Positions 18,856 through 27,502 of a DNA stretch of 64,000 bases are shown one piece after another. The stretch lies in contig NZ_VSRN01000001.1 in the NCBI RefSeq assembly GCF_008369915.1, forward strand, positions 930,001 through 994,000. Direction: 5' to 3'. How positions within the stretch are numbered: the stretch's first letter is position 1; the number at the start of each line of letters is the position of its first letter. Below the pieces are notes generated by a model. The model was not told where the DNA came from and did not search any database. It worked only from the letters and a program-made list of their open reading frames with translations. The translations under genes and the position numbers were made by a program. The stretch is from Dyadobacter sp. UC 10 (GTDB taxonomy: Bacteria > Bacteroidota > Bacteroidia > Cytophagales > Spirosomataceae).

Positions 18856-19200
18856 ATGTTAAAAAGCAAACCGCTGTTATGGACTTGCCTGACCGCCTGG
18901 GTCCTGGGTTCCATTTACTGGCACATTTGCCAGATCAAACAGCTTTGTGAAATTTTTGATGAGACTGGTATTCTTTCGGAAAGGCTTCATTTTGCCGACC
19001 TCTTTTACGGAAAAACAATCAGTCTGGGTACGTTCTATCTTAGTCCAGGCCTGCTGGTGCAGTACACAATCATCCTTGCTGTAACTTGTTCTTTGAGTTT
19101 TTTTATCGCCCGCAGTTATGAGACGCGAAAAACGCGTGAATTAAGGTACAGACTGAATCAGATCACTCGCGAACTGGCTTTCTCTAAATCCAAGCAATGA
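18856..19200 (+). CDS. small two-span membrane protein
   Basis: 114 residues. One membrane segment lies at about 8-26 (LWTCLTAWVLGSIYWHICQI) and another at about 66-88 (LLVQYTIILAVTCSLSFFIA). Between them is a periplasmic stretch. The tail is a basic cytoplasmic helix. The stop overlaps the next start as ATGA, so the two proteins are probably made together. I do not recognise the family. Confidence 0.65.
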   Translation: MLKSKPLLWTCLTAWVLGSIYWHICQIKQLCEIFDETGILSERLHFADLFYGKTISLGTFYLSPGLLVQYTIILAVTCSLSFFIARSYETRKTRELRYRLNQITRELAFSKSKQ

Positions 19201-19718
19201 ACAGGCTGACTTTTCCGATAGAATCTCAAAGTGTAGCAATCTCGGCCGGAGAAATAGTGACGTTGCTCTCGCTGGCAGCGATATTGGGATGGTGGCTGGC
19301 AAAAGTTAATGTGAGAAAGCGGCTTCAAAAAATGCGAACGCTACTCGAAGAAAAAAAATATGAATTGACCGAATACCGAACTTCTATGGAAAACCACAAT
19401 AACCAGCCGGCAGCAGCGAATGCTTCTAAAACGGTTTACCCCGTCACCAGCCCGGACCACGCACCTGACGATCTTAAACGTATTGACGGCATAGGCCCTA
19501 AAATCGAAGTGCTATTTAATAAAGAAGGTATCCACACCTATGAACAGCTCGCCGAAACTTCGGTGATCAGAATGGTAGGGATATTGAAAAAAGCCGGGCC
19601 CAGATTTCAGGTTCAGGACCCCTCTTCATGGCCCACGCAAGCAATCCTTGCGAAAGACCAAAAATGGGTCGAGCTCGAACGCTTTCAGGACCAACTTGCC
19701 GAAGGTAAAATTCACTAG
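19197..19718 (+). CDS. membrane-anchored helix-hairpin-helix protein
   Basis: 173 residues. A membrane segment at about 17-37 (GEIVTLLSLAAILGWWLAK) is followed by a coiled-coil stretch and a Pro/Ala linker. The C-terminal part is a helix-hairpin-helix domain: DDLKRIDGIGPKIEVLFNKE near residues 92-111, then HTYEQLAETS. Such domains at the end of membrane-anchored proteins resemble those fused to ribosomal or DUF4332-type proteins and may bind nucleic acid or act structurally. It overlaps the previous gene and ends before a bidirectional terminator. No function is assigned. Confidence 0.75.
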   Translation: MNRLTFPIESQSVAISAGEIVTLLSLAAILGWWLAKVNVRKRLQKMRTLLEEKKYELTEYRTSMENHNNQPAAANASKTVYPVTSPDHAPDDLKRIDGIGPKIEVLFNKEGIHTYEQLAETSVIRMVGILKKAGPRFQVQDPSSWPTQAILAKDQKWVELERFQDQLAEGKIH

Positions 19719-19723
19719 CATTT

Positions 19724-19766
19724 TATAACTGAAAAAACCCGCTTGAAGCGGGTTTTTTCAGTTATA
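19724..19766. terminator. bidirectional terminator between convergent genes
   Basis: A perfect 19-bp stem with a 5-nt loop, with AAAAAACCCGC paired to GCGGGTTTTTT. It lies between the convergent HhH-protein and htpG genes and has a T-run in both directions. Confidence 0.92.
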
Positions 19767-19776
19767 AGATATCCGA

Positions 19777-21615
19777 TCACAACGTGGTAACCGTACGTTG
19801 AATGAACTGTGTAAGATCATTTCCAGATAACAATCCTTGCGACAGCAAAGCGAGATCATAAACCTGCTTGGCAAGCGATTTCTGAGCCGCTTCATCTTCC
19901 GATGATAAAATGCGGCCAATTACCGGGTGGTTCGAATTTAGCGAAACAGTGTACATCAAAGGCATATCTCCAAACATCGACCGTTGTCCCGAAGATGCCT
20001 GCATATCCGTCATCCGGCGCATAAATTCAGGGAAAGTAATCACAACCGGCAATTCGTCCACCGGCATGGCTTCGACCTGTACATGAGCACTTTTGCTGCC
20101 TGCTACTTCCTCGAAAATCTTTTTTACCTTCTCCTGATCGTCGGCTGACAACATGCTTTCCAGCTGCACATCTTTTTCCACCAACTTATCAAGCGTATCC
20201 GCATCAACCCGCTTAATGTTGATTTTTTCAAGCTTTTGTTCCAATGCATTGATAAAATGTGAGTCGATCACCGTTGAAAGCAACAGTACATCGTAGCTCC
20301 GCTTTTTAGCCGACTGAATGAATGCATCCTGCTTTTTCTCGTCTGTCGTATAAAGCCAGACCTGAGTTTCATTTTTGTCGGTTTGGTTATCTCCCACCTG
20401 GGCGCGGTACTCTTCGAAGGTGAAAAATTTCCCGTCGGTGTTTTTCAGCAAACAGAAATCTTTCGCCTTGTCATAAAACTTATCATCGCTGATGATACCG
20501 TATTTAACAAACAAACCGATATCATCAAATTTCTTCTCGAAGCCTTCACGATCGTTTTTAAATATCTCCGAAAGCTTATCCCCAACCTTTCTCGTAATGT
20601 AACCGTTGATCTTCTTCACGTTACCGTCGGCTTGCAAATAGCTTCTCGACACGTTCAAAGGAATGTCCGGTGAATCGATCACACCATGCAGAAGTTGAAG
20701 AAAATCAGGTACTATATCTTTTACTTCATCCGTAATAAAAACCTGGCGGCTGTAAAGCTGTATCTTCTCACGCTGTCCCTGAAAATCATTCCTGAGCTTA
20801 GGGAAATACAATACACCGGTTAGATTGAAAGGATAATCCACATTCAAATGGATCCAGAAAAGCGGGTCTTCACTGAACGGATAAAGTTCTTTGTAAAATG
20901 CCAGATAGTCCTCGTCTTTCAGGTCAGCAGGACTTTTTGTCCAGATCGGATTGGGATTGTTGATCGTTTTCTCTTCAAATTCAATCGCTATCGGCAGGAA
21001 TTTACCATATTTTTCGAGAATCCCCCGCAATCTGTGCTCATCCAGGAATTCTTCCGAATCAGCAGCGATGTGGAGGATAATGTCAGATCCGCGTGTTTCT
21101 TTTTCAGCCGGAGAAAGCTCGAACTCTGTCGAACCGTCGCACTGCCAGCGGACTGCCTCGGCGCCTTCATTATATGATTTGGTAAAGATTTCAACATTTT
21201 CGGCAACCATATAGGCCGAGTAAAAGCCCAAACCGAAATGGCCGATAATACCTTTGTCCCCTTTTCCGTCTTCCCCTTTGTCTTTGTATTTTTCAACAAA
21301 TTCGGTGGCACCTGAGAAAGCGATCTGATTGATGTATTTCTTAATCTCGTCGGCCGTCATACCGATCCCATTATCACTAATGGTAATCGTTTTGGCCTCC
21401 TTATCCAGTTTCACAACGACTTTCAGCTCACCCAATTCGCCATTGAACTCACCATAGGAGGCCAATTTTTTGATTTTCTGAGAAGCGTCGACGGCATTGG
21501 AAACCAACTCTCTTAAAAAGATTTCGTGGTCCGAATAAAGGAATTTCTTAATAATCGGAAAGATATTCTCGGTGTGGATGCTAAGATTCCCTTTTTCCTG
21601 AATCACTGATTCCAT
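19777..21615 (-). CDS. htpG: molecular chaperone HtpG (Hsp90)
   Basis: 612 residues from the ATG at 21615 (MESVIQEKGNLSIHTENIFP). A TTG at 21621 would add two residues. The ATPase domain has the GHKL signatures YSDHEIFLRELVSNAVDAS, ITISDNGIGM and GIIGHFGLGFYSAY. The middle domain (about 240-470) and a C-terminal dimerisation domain (about 490-612) follow. It is the cytosolic Hsp90, remodelling client proteins with the Hsp70 system. The promoter must lie in the 240-bp gap before the divergent lipoprotein gene. Confidence 0.96.
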   Translation of the reverse strand: MESVIQEKGNLSIHTENIFPIIKKFLYSDHEIFLRELVSNAVDASQKIKKLASYGEFNGELGELKVVVKLDKEAKTITISDNGIGMTADEIKKYINQIAFSGATEFVEKYKDKGEDGKGDKGIIGHFGLGFYSAYMVAENVEIFTKSYNEGAEAVRWQCDGSTEFELSPAEKETRGSDIILHIAADSEEFLDEHRLRGILEKYGKFLPIAIEFEEKTINNPNPIWTKSPADLKDEDYLAFYKELYPFSEDPLFWIHLNVDYPFNLTGVLYFPKLRNDFQGQREKIQLYSRQVFITDEVKDIVPDFLQLLHGVIDSPDIPLNVSRSYLQADGNVKKINGYITRKVGDKLSEIFKNDREGFEKKFDDIGLFVKYGIISDDKFYDKAKDFCLLKNTDGKFFTFEEYRAQVGDNQTDKNETQVWLYTTDEKKQDAFIQSAKKRSYDVLLLSTVIDSHFINALEQKLEKINIKRVDADTLDKLVEKDVQLESMLSADDQEKVKKIFEEVAGSKSAHVQVEAMPVDELPVVITFPEFMRRMTDMQASSGQRSMFGDMPLMYTVSLNSNHPVIGRILSSEDEAAQKSLAKQVYDLALLSQGLLSGNDLTQFIQRTVTTL

Positions 21616-21854
21616 AGTCAATTTTTTGGTTTTCTATTTTTTGAATTGTTTTTTCTGCTGTTGCAATACCCGAATCAAATATGCGTTCCAAATACAACTA
21701 AATTCGCACTGGCTGACACATTGTCAGTTTGCGAAAGTGAGAGGAGCCTTTAACTAACCGGTTGGTATGTGAGTGGCTTTTTTCTTAATATTGCGATCAG
21801 TAAACAACCCAGCTAGAATCTCAAACCGGTTCCATACGAACACCAATTTCAAAC

Positions 21855-22406
21855 ATGAATCTTATTAAGAAAGCATTTGCGGGTGCATTTTTCCTTTGCA
21901 CAGTTTCGGCCTGTACCACCATGAATTCGGTACCTCTGTCCAATTACACCGTTTTTACAGAGGACTTGCGACGCGACCTTGAAGCTGCCAATATTTCGCT
22001 GGATAAGGTGCAGTTCTTTAATGACAAAGCGATTAATATCAGAAGAGAAGTTTCCGATCCAAATGACATTAAGGTTAATCCGGAGGGCCAGATTACAATG
22101 AGCAACGGAAAAAGCATTCAGACAATCAATGTGTTACCATTTACTCCCGGGGTTTCACTCGGTTCTGATTCCGGGTCGATCCATGTTTCCTGGGACGACA
22201 CGCAGCAAGACAAGAAGGGAATGAAATTTAACCTGAGCGGACAGAACTATTTTCTGGACGTACTGCCTAACAACAAATTCGATTATAAAGAGCGGACTTT
22301 TGATCTCCAAAGTGGAAACGGAGCACGCCTTTTTGTAAAGAAAGACCTTTTGAAACAGGTAAAAAATTCGAGGGAAACATTGAAAGGACGGAAAGTAGGT
22401 CAATAA
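21855..22406 (+). CDS. hypothetical lipoprotein
   Basis: 183 residues. The lipoprotein signal ends in CTVSAC (Cys near residue 20). The mature protein begins TTMNSVPLSNYTVF and carries a beta-rich domain with KVQFFNDKAINIRREV and a late NNKFDYKERTFDL. Lipoproteins of this shape with an 'NYTVFTEDLR' start occur in Cytophagales, but I know no function. It is monocistronic, bounded by a divergent htpG and a strong terminator. Confidence 0.75.
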   Translation: MNLIKKAFAGAFFLCTVSACTTMNSVPLSNYTVFTEDLRRDLEAANISLDKVQFFNDKAINIRREVSDPNDIKVNPEGQITMSNGKSIQTINVLPFTPGVSLGSDSGSIHVSWDDTQQDKKGMKFNLSGQNYFLDVLPNNKFDYKERTFDLQSGNGARLFVKKDLLKQVKNSRETLKGRKVGQ

Positions 22407-22416
22407 ATGACAGTAG

Positions 22417-22457
22417 TGTCAACAAAAAAGCCAGCGACGCTGGCTTTTTTGTTGACA
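22417..22457. terminator. bidirectional terminator, 19-bp perfect stem
   Basis: TGTCAACAAAAAAGCCAGC pairs perfectly with its complement around a GAC loop. It separates the convergent lipoprotein gene and the sensor-protein gene and carries T-runs both ways. Confidence 0.93.
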
Positions 22458-23156
22458 TCAGTTGAGGTTGAAATACTGACTTTTATCTTTCAATGCGGGT
22501 TTATCGATGACCCGCGAGTCGTAGATCAATACCAGGATCATTAAGCCGATAATCACGGCCAGGCCTATTTGCAGGGAAGTAATCACCCCAAAACTTGCCA
22601 TATTGCTTTTCGATTCCTTCATCAGGTCCTTTCCTACATCCGACTGAATATTCGTCAGTTCGTTGAGGCTTGAAATTGCCTCCCAGAATTTAGACCCTCC
22701 ATTTTGAGCGAAGACCTGCTTCCCCGTTTCCAGGTTGCCAGACGCGCATTGTTTTAAAATTTCCTCTTCCAAATGCGTATATCGTGCGTTCTGCTCTTTG
22801 AAAGCCGACAAACTTTTTTCTTCCTTCGCAACCAGGTATGTCTTTTCAAAAATGCGAAGAAGCGAATCAATGCTCTTGTCGTAGGATTTCAGCTGCTCGG
22901 CGATCGGACGGGCGTCCTTTGCATCGCTGTTAAACAGGTGATTTTCCAGCGTAAGCCGCTTTCCGTACAGATTTTCGGTGATATATAGTATGGTAGTCGC
23001 CGGAACAAGCCTGTCATTGTAAATAGACGCGGACGATTGATCGATCCCCTCTACATTTCGTTGTGAAAGCAGTGTTCCAAGTATTACGACTAACATAATT
23101 CCCCCAAGCAAAACCATCGCCCTCAACTTTCTCTGGATAACAAAAGACCATTTCAT
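22458..23156 (-). CDS. membrane protein with a four-helix bundle MCP-type sensor domain
   Basis: 232 residues from the ATG at 23156 (MKWSFVIQRKLRAMVLLGG). The two membrane segments are at about 13-32 and about 195-217. The periplasmic region between them is helical and matches the 4HB_MCP sensor pattern (SASIYNDRLVPATTILYITENL, then QLKSYDKSIDSLL). There is no HAMP, signalling or kinase domain after the second membrane segment, only about 18 residues. It may therefore sense a ligand and pass the signal through a partner. An upstream ATG at 23249 would add a second N-terminal membrane segment. Confidence 0.8.
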   Translation of the reverse strand: MKWSFVIQRKLRAMVLLGGIMLVVILGTLLSQRNVEGIDQSSASIYNDRLVPATTILYITENLYGKRLTLENHLFNSDAKDARPIAEQLKSYDKSIDSLLRIFEKTYLVAKEEKSLSAFKEQNARYTHLEEEILKQCASGNLETGKQVFAQNGGSKFWEAISSLNELTNIQSDVGKDLMKESKSNMASFGVITSLQIGLAVIIGLMILVLIYDSRVIDKPALKDKSQYFNLN

Positions 23157-23474
23157 CTCATCAGGGTTAACATGCTTCTTTAATAAAAACAATATAGTAA
23201 AAATGCTAAAATATCCCGTCAAAATAACGCAATTAACAGGCGGATTCATATAGCCCTCCCCCTAAAACAAAAAATCCGGCGACAGGGTTGCAATGTTCTG
23301 ATTTTACTGGCTGTCCATATCCCGAACATTAAGCTTACAGGCACATTTGTGCTGGTATAGTTTTGTTAAAGCAGACTTTCAAGATGAATTTATTATCCAT
23401 TTGTAGCTTACTTTGGCAAATGAATCTGATTAAACCCTATTCACTCCATTCCGCGAACAAACGCTCTTCTATAC
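23157..23474. other. 318-bp divergent intergenic region
   Basis: Gap between the sensor protein and the membrane protein at 23475. I see no gene. A TTACTTTG box near 23408-23415 resembles a -7 element for the plus-strand gene, but the spacing to a -33 TTG is not convincing. Confidence 0.4.
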
Positions 23475-24203
23475 ATGAATGATGTTGTAATTGATTTTAG
23501 CAAAGTCCACCAGATACAAGTATTCGGTATTACAATCCTCGAACCTTCGACTGTGCTGTCCAGCCTTGCAATGACCGCCATCTGCATTTATGCATTTTTT
23601 CATCTCAACAAATTGGGCCGGGCACACAGAATGTACAAACAAATCCAATACTTTTTCCTGTTTATGGCGATAGCTACTGCTATTGGCGGGGTTTTGGGGC
23701 ACGGCTTCCTGTATATGACGGGACAAAGGGGAAAAATCCCGGGCTGGTTTGCCAGTATGATCGCCGTCGCGCTGTTTGAAAGAGCGGCTATCTGGCATAT
23801 TAAACCCTTGTTACACAAGCGGAACGGGCTTATCCTGGGCTGGCTTAATTACGTTGAACTGACCGTATTCTTTGTGCTGACTTTCATCACGCTCAATTTT
23901 GTGGTTGTTGAAATTCATGCATTCTACGGCCTATTCCTGATGCTGTTCCTGATCGAGATTTATGTTTATAAAAAGAAGAAAGATCCCGGAAGCGTAAATA
24001 TTTTTATTGCTACATTCCTGGGCGCTGTGGCAGCTGGGTTGCATGCACTGAAATTCAGTCTCGGGCCCTGGTTTAACTATAACGATATCAGCCACATCGC
24101 AATGGCTGCATCAATATGGTACTACTACAAAGGAGCCCGCCATATGACTTATTATGGAGAAGAAATGATCGTTCCCGAGGAAGTTACCGAAGAAGAAAAC
24201 TAA
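23475..24203 (+). CDS. multi-span membrane protein (DUF6962-like)
   Basis: 242 residues with about seven membrane segments and no signal peptide. Conserved-looking polar residues lie within or beside them: GHGFLY (about 77-82), HIKP, HAFYGLF, GLHALKF near 190 and SHIAMA near 208. The spacing of His and Asp residues recalls hydrolase-type membrane proteins of the CREST group (alkaline ceramidase-like), but this is an impression. The C-terminus is acidic. It is monocistronic, with a strong terminator after it. Confidence 0.7.
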   Translation: MNDVVIDFSKVHQIQVFGITILEPSTVLSSLAMTAICIYAFFHLNKLGRAHRMYKQIQYFFLFMAIATAIGGVLGHGFLYMTGQRGKIPGWFASMIAVALFERAAIWHIKPLLHKRNGLILGWLNYVELTVFFVLTFITLNFVVVEIHAFYGLFLMLFLIEIYVYKKKKDPGSVNIFIATFLGAVAAGLHALKFSLGPWFNYNDISHIAMAASIWYYYKGARHMTYYGEEMIVPEEVTEEEN

Positions 24204-24226
24204 GTATTCTTAAATATAGTCTACCA

Positions 24227-24272
24227 ACAACAAAGAGAGGACGCTGCGATGGCAACGTCCTCTCTTTGTTGT
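24227..24272. terminator. bidirectional terminator, 17-bp perfect stem
   Basis: ACAACAAAGAGAGGACG pairs with its exact complement around a 12-nt loop between the convergent membrane protein and peroxiredoxin genes. The AACAAAG/CTTTGTT ends give only short T-runs. Confidence 0.8.
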
Positions 24273-24281
24273 AAAAAGCTA

Positions 24282-24917
24282 TTATTTATTCGGCTGAGGC
24301 GTGTAGCGCAGGTAAGGCTTCACGATATTCAAACCTTTGGTAAATTTTTTCTGCGCATCTTCTGTACTCACCGCGGGTACCACAATTACATCGTCGCCGT
24401 CTTTCCAGTCGGCAGGAGTAGCAACCGAGTAATTGGCTGTCAGTTGCAGCGAGTCAACAACGCGAAGGATTTCATTGAAATTACGGCCTGTCGACGCTGG
24501 ATAAGTCAGCGTCAGCTTGACTTTCTTATCGGGTCCGATCACAAATACCGAGCGAACAGTTGCTTTCTCGCTTGCATTAGGATGGATCATATCGTACAAC
24601 TGCGCTACCTTCCTGCCTTCATCGGCGATGATCGGAAAGTTGACTTCAGTATCATTTACTTCGTTGATATCCGGTATCCAGCGGTTGTGCGAATCAAGAT
24701 CGTCCACGCTTACTGCCAGTACTTTTACATTTCTTTTCTCGAATTCACCTTTCAGAAGAGCTGTTTTACCAAGCTCTGTTGTACAAACAGGTGTAAAATC
24801 AGCCGGGTGTGAAAAAAGCAGTCCCCAGCTTTCGCCTAACCATTCATGGAAGTTAATTGGTCCTTGTGTAGTGTTTGCCTCAAAATCTGGGGCAATATCT
24901 CCAAGTCGAAGTGACAT
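24282..24917 (-). CDS. 1-Cys peroxiredoxin (Prx6 type)
   Basis: 211 residues, the usual length of Prx6-type enzymes. The peroxidatic Cys45 lies in HPADFTPVCTTE. The AhpC/TSA domain (about 5-150) is followed by a C-terminal domain with YPASTGRNFNEILRVVDSL, typical of the 1-Cys group, and no second catalytic Cys is seen. It reduces hydrogen peroxide and organic peroxides in the cytoplasm. The gene is single, with its own upstream region facing the cysteine desulfurase. Confidence 0.94.
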   Translation of the reverse strand: MSLRLGDIAPDFEANTTQGPINFHEWLGESWGLLFSHPADFTPVCTTELGKTALLKGEFEKRNVKVLAVSVDDLDSHNRWIPDINEVNDTEVNFPIIADEGRKVAQLYDMIHPNASEKATVRSVFVIGPDKKVKLTLTYPASTGRNFNEILRVVDSLQLTANYSVATPADWKDGDDVIVVPAVSTEDAQKKFTKGLNIVKPYLRYTPQPNK

Positions 24918-25149
24918 AAAAATTGAGTTTAAGTGGATACTATATATTAATCTACTAAAATTATAGAGTTTAACACAAAATTAGATAATTAGTTTCATTA
25001 AAGGCTATATGTTTAAGCAATTCAATCTGCGTTTTTACTGTCCGTTTCAGCTGTTGATCCAAATTCTCCCGAAGTGCCTGATAGGTAAATGGGACGGTTT
25101 TTTGTTTAATTTGGTTATCAGGAAAATCTAATACCTCACATTAAAATAT

Positions 25150-26316
25150 ATGTCTCTCAGGCTACCCGTGTATCTGGACAACAATGCTACAACTCCGATG
25201 GACCCACGGGTTTTGGAAGAAATGCTCCCTTATTTTATTGAAAAGTTCGGAAATGCAGCCAGCAGAACGCATTCTTACGGGTGGGAAGCCGAGGAAGCCG
25301 TGGATATCGCGCGTGAACAGATTGCTTCACTGATAGGTGCTCATCCGAATGAAATTGTATTTACATCGGGCGCCACAGAAGCAGTTAACCTGGCTATAAA
25401 AGGTGTGCTGGAAAACGATCCGAGGCATCAAAAGCACGTAATCACGGTCTGTACCGAACACAAGGCAGTGCTCGACTCGTGCAAACATGTAGAAAACGGG
25501 CAAGCCACGGTCACCTATCTTCCTGTCAGGAACGATGGTACAATTGAGCTGCAAAATGTAGAAAATGCAATCACCGAAGAGACGATTCTTATTTCCGTGA
25601 TGTACGCAAATAATGAAACAGGTGTAATTTATCCGATCCGTGAGATCGCTTCCATTGCAAGAAGACATAACATTTTGTTCATGACCGATGCTACCCAGGC
25701 GGTTGGAAAAATCCCGGTAAATGTGCAGGATGAAGGAATCGACCTGCTTACTTTGAGTGCACATAAGTTGTATGGGCCCAAAGGCATCGGCGCACTATTT
25801 GTCCGAAAGAAAAGCCCGGCTGTGCATTTGACGGCACAAATCGACGGAGGCGGCCATGAACGGAATATGCGCAGCGGCACGTTGAACGTACCGGGCATTG
25901 CCGGATTTGGAAAGGCGTGCGAACTGTGTATGGAAGAAATGGAAAGCGAATCGGAGCGACTTCGGAAAATCAGGGACATATTTGAGTCAGCTTTAATGGA
26001 ATTGGAAGGTGTCAGCGTTAATGGCAATATGGGATTGCGGCTGCCACATACTACCAATATTGCATTTCAGGGCATAGACGGGGAAAAACTGATTTTCGAA
26101 GCGGGCAATGATATCGCTTTTTCGCGAAGCTCAGCCTGTACGTCCGCAACACTCGAACCAAGTTATGTATTGAAAGCAATGGGAATGTCGGACGAAGCAA
26201 TTCACACATCTTTCCGGTTCAGTTTCGGCCGGTTTTCAACGGAAGAACACGCTTTGCACAGTGTTAAAGTGTTATCGAGAATTGTAAATGCACATCGCAG
26301 TGAAAGAGTTTTTTGA
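25150..26316 (+). CDS. cysteine desulfurase (NifS/IscS family)
   Basis: 388 residues. It is a class V aminotransferase fold enzyme, starting RLPVYLDNNATTPMDPRVL, with EIVFTSGATEAVNLAIKG at about 70-87, the PLP lysine in LSAHKLYGPKG near residue 206, and the sulfur-accepting Cys near 330 in SSACTSA. It takes sulfur from cysteine as a persulfide. The gene is not beside iscU, sufS or other Fe-S genes but overlaps xdhC by 29 bp, which suggests it supplies sulfur for sulfurated molybdenum cofactor, as described for NifS4 and XdhC in Rhodobacter capsulatus. That role is an inference from context. Confidence 0.93.
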   Translation: MSLRLPVYLDNNATTPMDPRVLEEMLPYFIEKFGNAASRTHSYGWEAEEAVDIAREQIASLIGAHPNEIVFTSGATEAVNLAIKGVLENDPRHQKHVITVCTEHKAVLDSCKHVENGQATVTYLPVRNDGTIELQNVENAITEETILISVMYANNETGVIYPIREIASIARRHNILFMTDATQAVGKIPVNVQDEGIDLLTLSAHKLYGPKGIGALFVRKKSPAVHLTAQIDGGGHERNMRSGTLNVPGIAGFGKACELCMEEMESESERLRKIRDIFESALMELEGVSVNGNMGLRLPHTTNIAFQGIDGEKLIFEAGNDIAFSRSSACTSATLEPSYVLKAMGMSDEAIHTSFRFSFGRFSTEEHALHSVKVLSRIVNAHRSERVF

Positions 26317-27502
26317 AATAACCAAAGCATATCAGCAGGCAATAGCGGACGGCAAAAGAATGGCCCTGGCAACAGTCGTGCACGTAGAAGGCTCCTCATA
26401 CCGGCGGCCAGGCGCGCGCATGCTGGTAACCGACGACGGACAGCTGACTGGCGCGATCAGTGGCGGCTGCCTGGAAGGTGACGCACTACGCAAGGCTTTG
26501 CTGGCCATTTCCCAGCAAAAAAACAAACTGGTAACCTACGACACCACCGATGAGAGTGATACGACGCTGGGCGTTCAGCTGGGTTGCAATGGAATCGTGC
26601 ACATTCTTTTCGAACCTATCGATGCCGCACAGCCTGACAATCCGGTTGAGTTGCTGAAAAAGGTTTTACTTAAACGGCAGAATGCGGTAGTCATAACCTT
26701 GTTTTCCTTGCTTTCAAGAACGGAAAAACAGCCGGGCACCTGCTTCTTACACTTACAGCATGATAACATTGTGGTAAACAAATGCCATGATCTTTTCAAT
26801 AGTGCCGCATTGCTCGAGGAATCGACGGTAGCTTACCAGCTCAGTGATTCATTCTTTAAAGTTTTCGGTGCCGACAAACGAAAGCTGACCGGTTTTATCG
26901 AATACTTCAATACCCCGCCTTCGCTGGTTATCGCCGGTGCGGGAAACGATACCATTCCATTGGTAGAGATGGCCGCCATTCTTGGCTGGGAAGTAACAGT
27001 TGTCGACGGCAGGGTCAGCCATGCTACGAAGGCGCGTTTTCCCAAAGCAACAAATGTGATCGTCACCAAAGCCGAAGAGGTAGTTAACCACGTTCAAATC
27101 GACAACAGAACCTTTTTTCTGTTGATGACCCACAATTACAATTACGATCTTGCACTTTTGAAGGGCCTTATTTTGAAGGACCAATTCCGCTACATAGGCG
27201 CACTAGGCCCGAAAAAGAAACTGGAAAGAATGTATGGCGAACTCTCAGCGGAAGGCATTGTTATCACGGATTCGCATAAATCAAAAATTTACGGTCCTGT
27301 GGGAATGGATATTGGCGCTGAAACCTCAGAGGAAATAGCATTGTCGGTTCTCGCCGAAATCAAGGCTGTTTTGAATGATAAGTCGGGAAAATCTTTGAGA
27401 GAAAAAACGGAACCTATCCACAATCGCGCCAGAAAGCCGGTTGAATATTCGAGAGACGAAAAAGAAGAATTTCTCTGTGCGGTCCAAACAGTTATATCTT
27501 AA
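26288..27502 (+). CDS. XdhC/CoxI family protein
   Basis: 404 residues. The N-terminal XdhC/CoxI domain (about 1-120) has ATVVHVEGSSYRRPGARML and ISGGCLEGD. The C-terminal Rossmann domain (about 200-360) has LVIAGAGNDTIPLVEMA, then FFLLMTHNYNYDLALL and GALGPKKKLERM. XdhC proteins bind molybdenum cofactor, promote its sulfuration, and insert it in xanthine dehydrogenase-type enzymes. The gene overlaps the desulfurase by 29 bp and touches the mocA-like gene by one base. No xanthine dehydrogenase gene is seen in the window. Confidence 0.93.
   Translation: MHIAVKEFFEITKAYQQAIADGKRMALATVVHVEGSSYRRPGARMLVTDDGQLTGAISGGCLEGDALRKALLAISQQKNKLVTYDTTDESDTTLGVQLGCNGIVHILFEPIDAAQPDNPVELLKKVLLKRQNAVVITLFSLLSRTEKQPGTCFLHLQHDNIVVNKCHDLFNSAALLEESTVAYQLSDSFFKVFGADKRKLTGFIEYFNTPPSLVIAGAGNDTIPLVEMAAILGWEVTVVDGRVSHATKARFPKATNVIVTKAEEVVNHVQIDNRTFFLLMTHNYNYDLALLKGLILKDQFRYIGALGPKKKLERMYGELSAEGIVITDSHKSKIYGPVGMDIGAETSEEIALSVLAEIKAVLNDKSGKSLREKTEPIHNRARKPVEYSRDEKEEFLCAVQTVIS

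Noticed and set aside
23157..23249. Upstream start of the four-helix sensor protein
   Set aside because: It would add another hydrophobic segment before MKWSFVIQRKL. The 4HB_MCP layout is complete from 23156.
24249..24812. Plus-strand frame of 187 residues across the peroxiredoxin gene
   Set aside because: Fully antisense to a well-supported peroxiredoxin and without recognisable motifs.
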